Below, piece after piece: positions 60,084 through 64,000 of a DNA stretch of 64,000 nt. How positions within the stretch are numbered: the stretch's first letter is position 1; each line of letters begins with the position of its first letter. Both the position numbers and the translations under genes were made by a program. Below the pieces are notes generated by a model. That model was not told the origin of the DNA. It saw only the letters and a program-made list of their open reading frames with translations, and searched no databases. Source of the DNA: Zygaena filipendulae. Lineage: Eukaryota; Arthropoda; Insecta; Lepidoptera; Zygaenidae. The DNA lies in NCBI GenBank assembly GCA_907165275.2, contig OU015664.1:2132001-2196000 (forward strand), read 5' to 3'.

Positions 60084-61264
60084 AATACAGTTGCTCAAAA
60101 AGTGGCGTATTGCAGGGACGTTTAGCGTTCGGGATGTGGGCTATTACATACTCGAGCTTTTTGTTTACCTTTCCCGAACTCGTGCGTTCTCTTTGCCAAC
60201 TGTCAAATGGCGACACGACTTTGACACACTTTTTTGCATTGCGAAACGTACGTTTCGCATTACTAATACGACTAGCGCCATCTCTTGATCACAGTTGGAA
60301 CTTAGTTGAGTTTGTTGTGTTTTTGATATTTTATTAAATTTCTTCATTTTTTTCGCAACTGTATTAAAAATAGTTGTTCAGTACACGTGCGGAACCGTCA
60401 TTGCAACTAGTTCCGACTGTCAACCCTCACCTTCGGCTGCGCCTCGGCTCGGGTAGACATATGTCGGAACTCTTTGCAATGACAGGCTTTCCGCACTTAT
60501 AATGAAATATACTATTTTAATACAGTTGCTCAAAAAGTGGCGTATTGCAGGGACGTTTAGCGTTCGGGATGTGGGCTATTACATACTCGAGCTTTTTGTT
60601 TACCTTTCCCGAACTCGTGCGTTCTCTTTGCCAACTGTCAAATGGCGACACGACTTTGACACACTTTTTTGCATTGCGAAACGTAGGTTTCGCATTACTA
60701 ATACGACTAGCGCCATCTCTTGATCACAGTTGGAACTTAGTTGAGTTTGTTGTGTTTTTGATATTTTATTAAATTTCTTCATTTTTTTCGCAACTGTATT
60801 AAAAATAGTTGTTCAGTACACGTACGGAACCGTCATTGCAACTAGTTCCGACTGTCAACCCTCACCTTCGGCTGCGCCTCGGCTCGGGTAGACATTTGTC
60901 GGAACTCTTTGCAATGACAGGGTTTCCGCACTTATAATGAAATATACTATTTTAATACAGTTGCTCAAAAAGTGGCGTATTGCAGGGACGTTTAGCGTTC
61001 GGGATGTGGGCTATTACATACTCGAGCTTTTTGTTTACCTTTCCCGAACTCGTGCGTTCTCTTTGCCAACTGTCAAAAATGGCGACACGACTTTGACACA
61101 CTTTTTGCATATTACTGATACGACTAGCGCCATCTCTTGATCACAGTTGGAACTTAGTTGAGTTTGTTGTGTTTTTGATATTTTATTAAATTGCTTAATT
61201 TTTTCGTAACTGTATTAAAAATAGTTGTTCAGTACACGTGCGGAACCGTCATTGCAACTAGTTC
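60084..61264 (+). repeat. Tandem array of a 435-bp unit, about 2.7 copies
   Basis: Units start at 60084, 60519 and 60954 with AATACAGTTGCTCAAAAAGT and are almost identical. Each contains an inner TIR pair (AATACAGTTGC ... GCAACTGTATT) and an outer hairpin pair. The third unit stops at CAACTAGTTC, exactly where the broken LINE begins. Confidence 0.95.
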
Positions 61265-64000
61265 TATACTAATCTAAGGGATTGAGGATGGCACATCCAC
61301 CCCACCAAACTCCGGCGAGGCATCGAAGTAGATTCAGAAGTCTCTCAGTCTTGCCAACTACATAGTCACAATGATCACGACCAGTGAGTTTTGAATCTAG
61401 AACAACACCTAAAAATTTAATGTTAGGTTTAACGGGAATAAGTGTGTTATTGTAATGAACTTGCACAGTAGGGGGATTTCTCGTTCTTGAAAAAATAACG
61501 ACACTACTTTTAGAGGCTGACAACTCTAATCCGTTAGCATTCATCCATAAGTTTAAGCTGTTCAAAGCAGATGATATATGTAACGCAGCTATCTCGATCG
61601 ACTGGTTTGTAGAATAAATTACCAGATCATCAGCATATTGTAATATTTTAATACTGTTATTGAAACATCGGTCTAAATCATGTGTATAAACACTGTATAA
61701 CAAGGGACTAAGAACAGACCCTTGTGGTAGGCCTCTCCTTACAGTCCTTTTAAGTTGGAGGTCATTGCAATTTAGTGTTAGATGTCGTTCTTCCAAAATA
61801 TTCATTATAGAATGTATTATCATAGGTGGGACTGATAGCGATTCTAGTTTAGTTTTTAGAACTGATAAGAGAACATTATCGTACGCAGCATTAATATCTA
61901 AAAAGGCTGCTACTACTGATTCATTGTATGTGAAGGCTAAGCGTATGTCAGTGGTTAAAATACCTAAACTATCCATTGTACCTTTGCCCTTTCTAAAACC
62001 GTACTGAGTATTGGATAGCAAATTATTATTCTCTAAATACCATTCGAGGCGGTTTTTGAGTAGTATTTCAGCTATTTTTATTAAAACAGACGATAAAACT
62101 ATTGGACGATAAGAACTAGCATCATTTGGAGGTTTGTTAGGTTTGAGAACAGGGACCCAATTCTCGCCTCCTTCGAAAAAATCTCGAACTCGAGATTGCT
62201 GTTCGATCCCTATGTCGACCACAAAATCTCGATACTCGAACCTGTTTCTTCGTATCTCCTATTCTCAACACAAATCGAACTAGACTTCGAGTTTATAGTG
62301 TAAAATGTTGCCAGTAAAAGCTTATTCGAAAGCCGTATCCATTCCATTCTACATGATTCATCTGGAGCTAAAAAGGCAGCAGCTTTTTAAAGTTTTTAAA
62401 TAGTGTGCATCGTTTTATATCAAGAACTAACATATTTTACAATATATTTGTACCAAAAAAAAGAAAAGTTCTTACTTTTATCACTTTTACAACATCACTT
62501 TAATTTTGTTTAAATTAGTTTGCGTAGTACGGATCGTGATGCATAATATTAGTTTTTGTTTTTACCCGTTTTTGGGGAAGGCAAAGGGATCGTAGTTCAT
62601 ACAGCCTGAATTGGCTGTATAGAATACGATTCCCTTGTTTTTTTTTCTGAAGTTATATTTACATCCAATTGGGTTGCTGATATGCATTTCGATGCTTAAT
62701 CGGAACTTTAAGCTATGAAGTTGCAGTTAATTACCACCATAACACTTAATACGGAGTATATTTACTAATACATAATAAACTTCTAAAACTGTAACATATG
62801 ACTTGGCTGTATGGCTCAACGTCCCTTGCCTGTCCCAGATGGGGATAGATAAAAAACAACAACAACTTCTGAAACTGTCACGCACGACACCGCTATTGGA
62901 CATTTATGAAGATTCGAATTCGAAATTTACGTCTCGACCGCTTCCGACCAGTCGAAGCAGTTCGAACGGCTTTCATTCGAGAAATGTCGAAGTCGACATG
63001 TCGAGAATTGCTCAACTTGACTTCATCTCGATTTAATGTTCGAATTCGAACTTTATCTCGAGTCCGAGTCTACTTCGAATGTGCGAGAATTGCCCCCCAG
63101 GCAACACTATTTGACATTTCCATGACAAAGGAATGACGCCTGTCATCATGATGGTGTTGATAAGATTTAGATAATAGATAAGAATTTCATCAGTATTACT
63201 AGAAAAGAAGGAATATGGAATACCGTCTGCACCTGGTGCAGAATCTTTAGTGCCATGTATTGCAGCTTTTAGTTCGTGAAGCGAAAAGGGACAGTTTAAG
63301 TGTGAGAGGTTATCGGGCAAGGTATCTGTGTTATTGACTGGTGCTACCCATGGAGGAGATAGTTTGTCCATGAAATTATTGGCTACACTAGGAGGAATGT
63401 TCCATATGGAATTTGGATTAGAAGCAGATTTAAATCTTTTAATATTACGCCAAACTAGTGTAGGGGGGGTGTCAGGTGAAATAGAACTACAAAATTTCCT
63501 CCAGCCCTCAAACTTTTTCTGTTTGAATAACTTTTTAGTTTCTGCAATGATTTTCGCCAAAGCATCGTAGTTGGCTTCAGACATGTCACTATTGTATATC
63601 TTTTCTGCCACTGTTCTTTTCCTGATAGCAACAGTACAATCATTGTCCCACCATGGTGGTGACGGTATTTTGGTACTTGAATTAGATTTGATAGGGAATA
63701 CTTCTCCTGCTGCTTCATTTAAAATATAAGCCAAAGTTTCTGCACATTCATTTACCGTCTCAGGTGTCACAGCAGGAAGGGAAGTCAACTTGGTTTCAAC
63801 ACTAGTTTTATACTTAATCCAGTCTTTAGAACATTTATCAGGAAGTCTATATTTCCTTGTGGACAAATTTTTTTTTTTTTTTTTTGGCTTGTTTGTTTTT
63901 TAAAGGGGAGTGTAATAACTATAGGAAAGTGATCACTCCCAAGTGTAGATGAGTGGGTGTACCAAGATACCTGAGAGGCCAAATTTGGAGTACATATTGA
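61265..64000 (-). pseudogene. Broken non-LTR retrotransposon (LINE) with reverse transcriptase
   Basis: Minus-strand remains of an endonuclease/reverse-transcriptase ORF that runs off the right edge. From right to left: the end of an APE-type endonuclease with GSDHFPI (about 63950-63900), a linker with PPWWDNDC, the RT start with SAPGADGIPYSFF (63240 region), then, after a foreign insertion (62154-63098), SSYRPIVLSS, YGFRKGKGTMD, GLPQGSVLSP and the YADD catalytic box (61640 region). Breaks: a frameshift at an 18-base T run (63868-63885), the insertion, a frameshift near GVWWGG, and truncation at 61264 against the tandem array, which removes the rest of the RT and the 3' end. It is not functional. 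The clade (Jockey, R1 or CR1-like) is not settled by eye. Confidence 0.93.
62154..63098. mobile_element. Non-coding TIR DNA transposon inserted in the LINE
   Basis: The ends GACCCAATTCTCGC and (inverted) GGGGGGCAATTCTCGC share CAATTCTCGC. AGG occurs immediately outside both ends (62151-62153 and 63099-63101), a 3-bp target duplication, and removing the element rejoins the RT frame. Both subterminal regions are dense in TCGA motifs (CTCGAACTCGAGAT, ATTCGAATTCGAAA, GTCGAAGTCGACATGTCGAG). No transposase frame. A 3-bp duplication fits PIF/Harbinger- or CACTA-like elements, but the superfamily is open. Confidence 0.85.

Overview
The window looks like nuclear DNA of a moth or butterfly (Lepidoptera). 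It is AT-rich, its genes are cut into many short GT-AG exons, and it is crowded with short mobile elements: non-autonomous Helitrons that start TC and end CTAG between a host A and T, tRNA-headed SINEs, hairpin MITEs and a decayed LINE. I infer the order from this element mix and from protein similarity I recognise. No species can be named.

Layout: (1) A TATA box, initiator and tiny first exon at 2.0-2.2 kb (minus) suggest a gene running off the left edge. (2) 4239-12714 (minus): a six-exon secreted Delta/DLK-like protein with seven EGF modules. (3) 12.7-20.4 kb: no recognised gene; MITEs, Helitrons and one doubtful small exon. (4) 20421-34667 (minus): a complete twelve-exon alpha-1,6-fucosyltransferase (FUT8), which makes core fucose on N-glycans in the Golgi. 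(5) 34.7-43.9 kb: repeats and foldback elements. (6) 43950-54845 (plus): a complete eleven-exon maelstrom gene (HMG box plus MAEL domain), a piRNA-pathway factor. (7) 57686-58876 (minus): the last two exons of an unidentified multi-pass membrane protein with a long charged tail. (8) 59.6-64.0 kb: Helitrons, a 435-bp tandem array, and a broken LINE interrupted by a TIR transposon with a 3-bp target duplication.

The four gene loci are functionally unrelated and show no operon-like organisation. The shared theme is intron architecture: several mobile elements or simple repeats sit 5-41 nt from splice sites of FUT8 and maelstrom. I found no clear novel multi-gene system. The most informative oddities are a Helitron nested in one arm of a TIR element, whose other arm preserves the empty site; a MITE family carrying paired TGACGTCA sites; a perfect IR-1 nuclear-receptor palindrome in a maelstrom intron; and a uORF whose stop overlaps the FUT8 start. 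Exon coordinates were read by eye from splice consensus, frame continuity and family knowledge, and no alignment was run.
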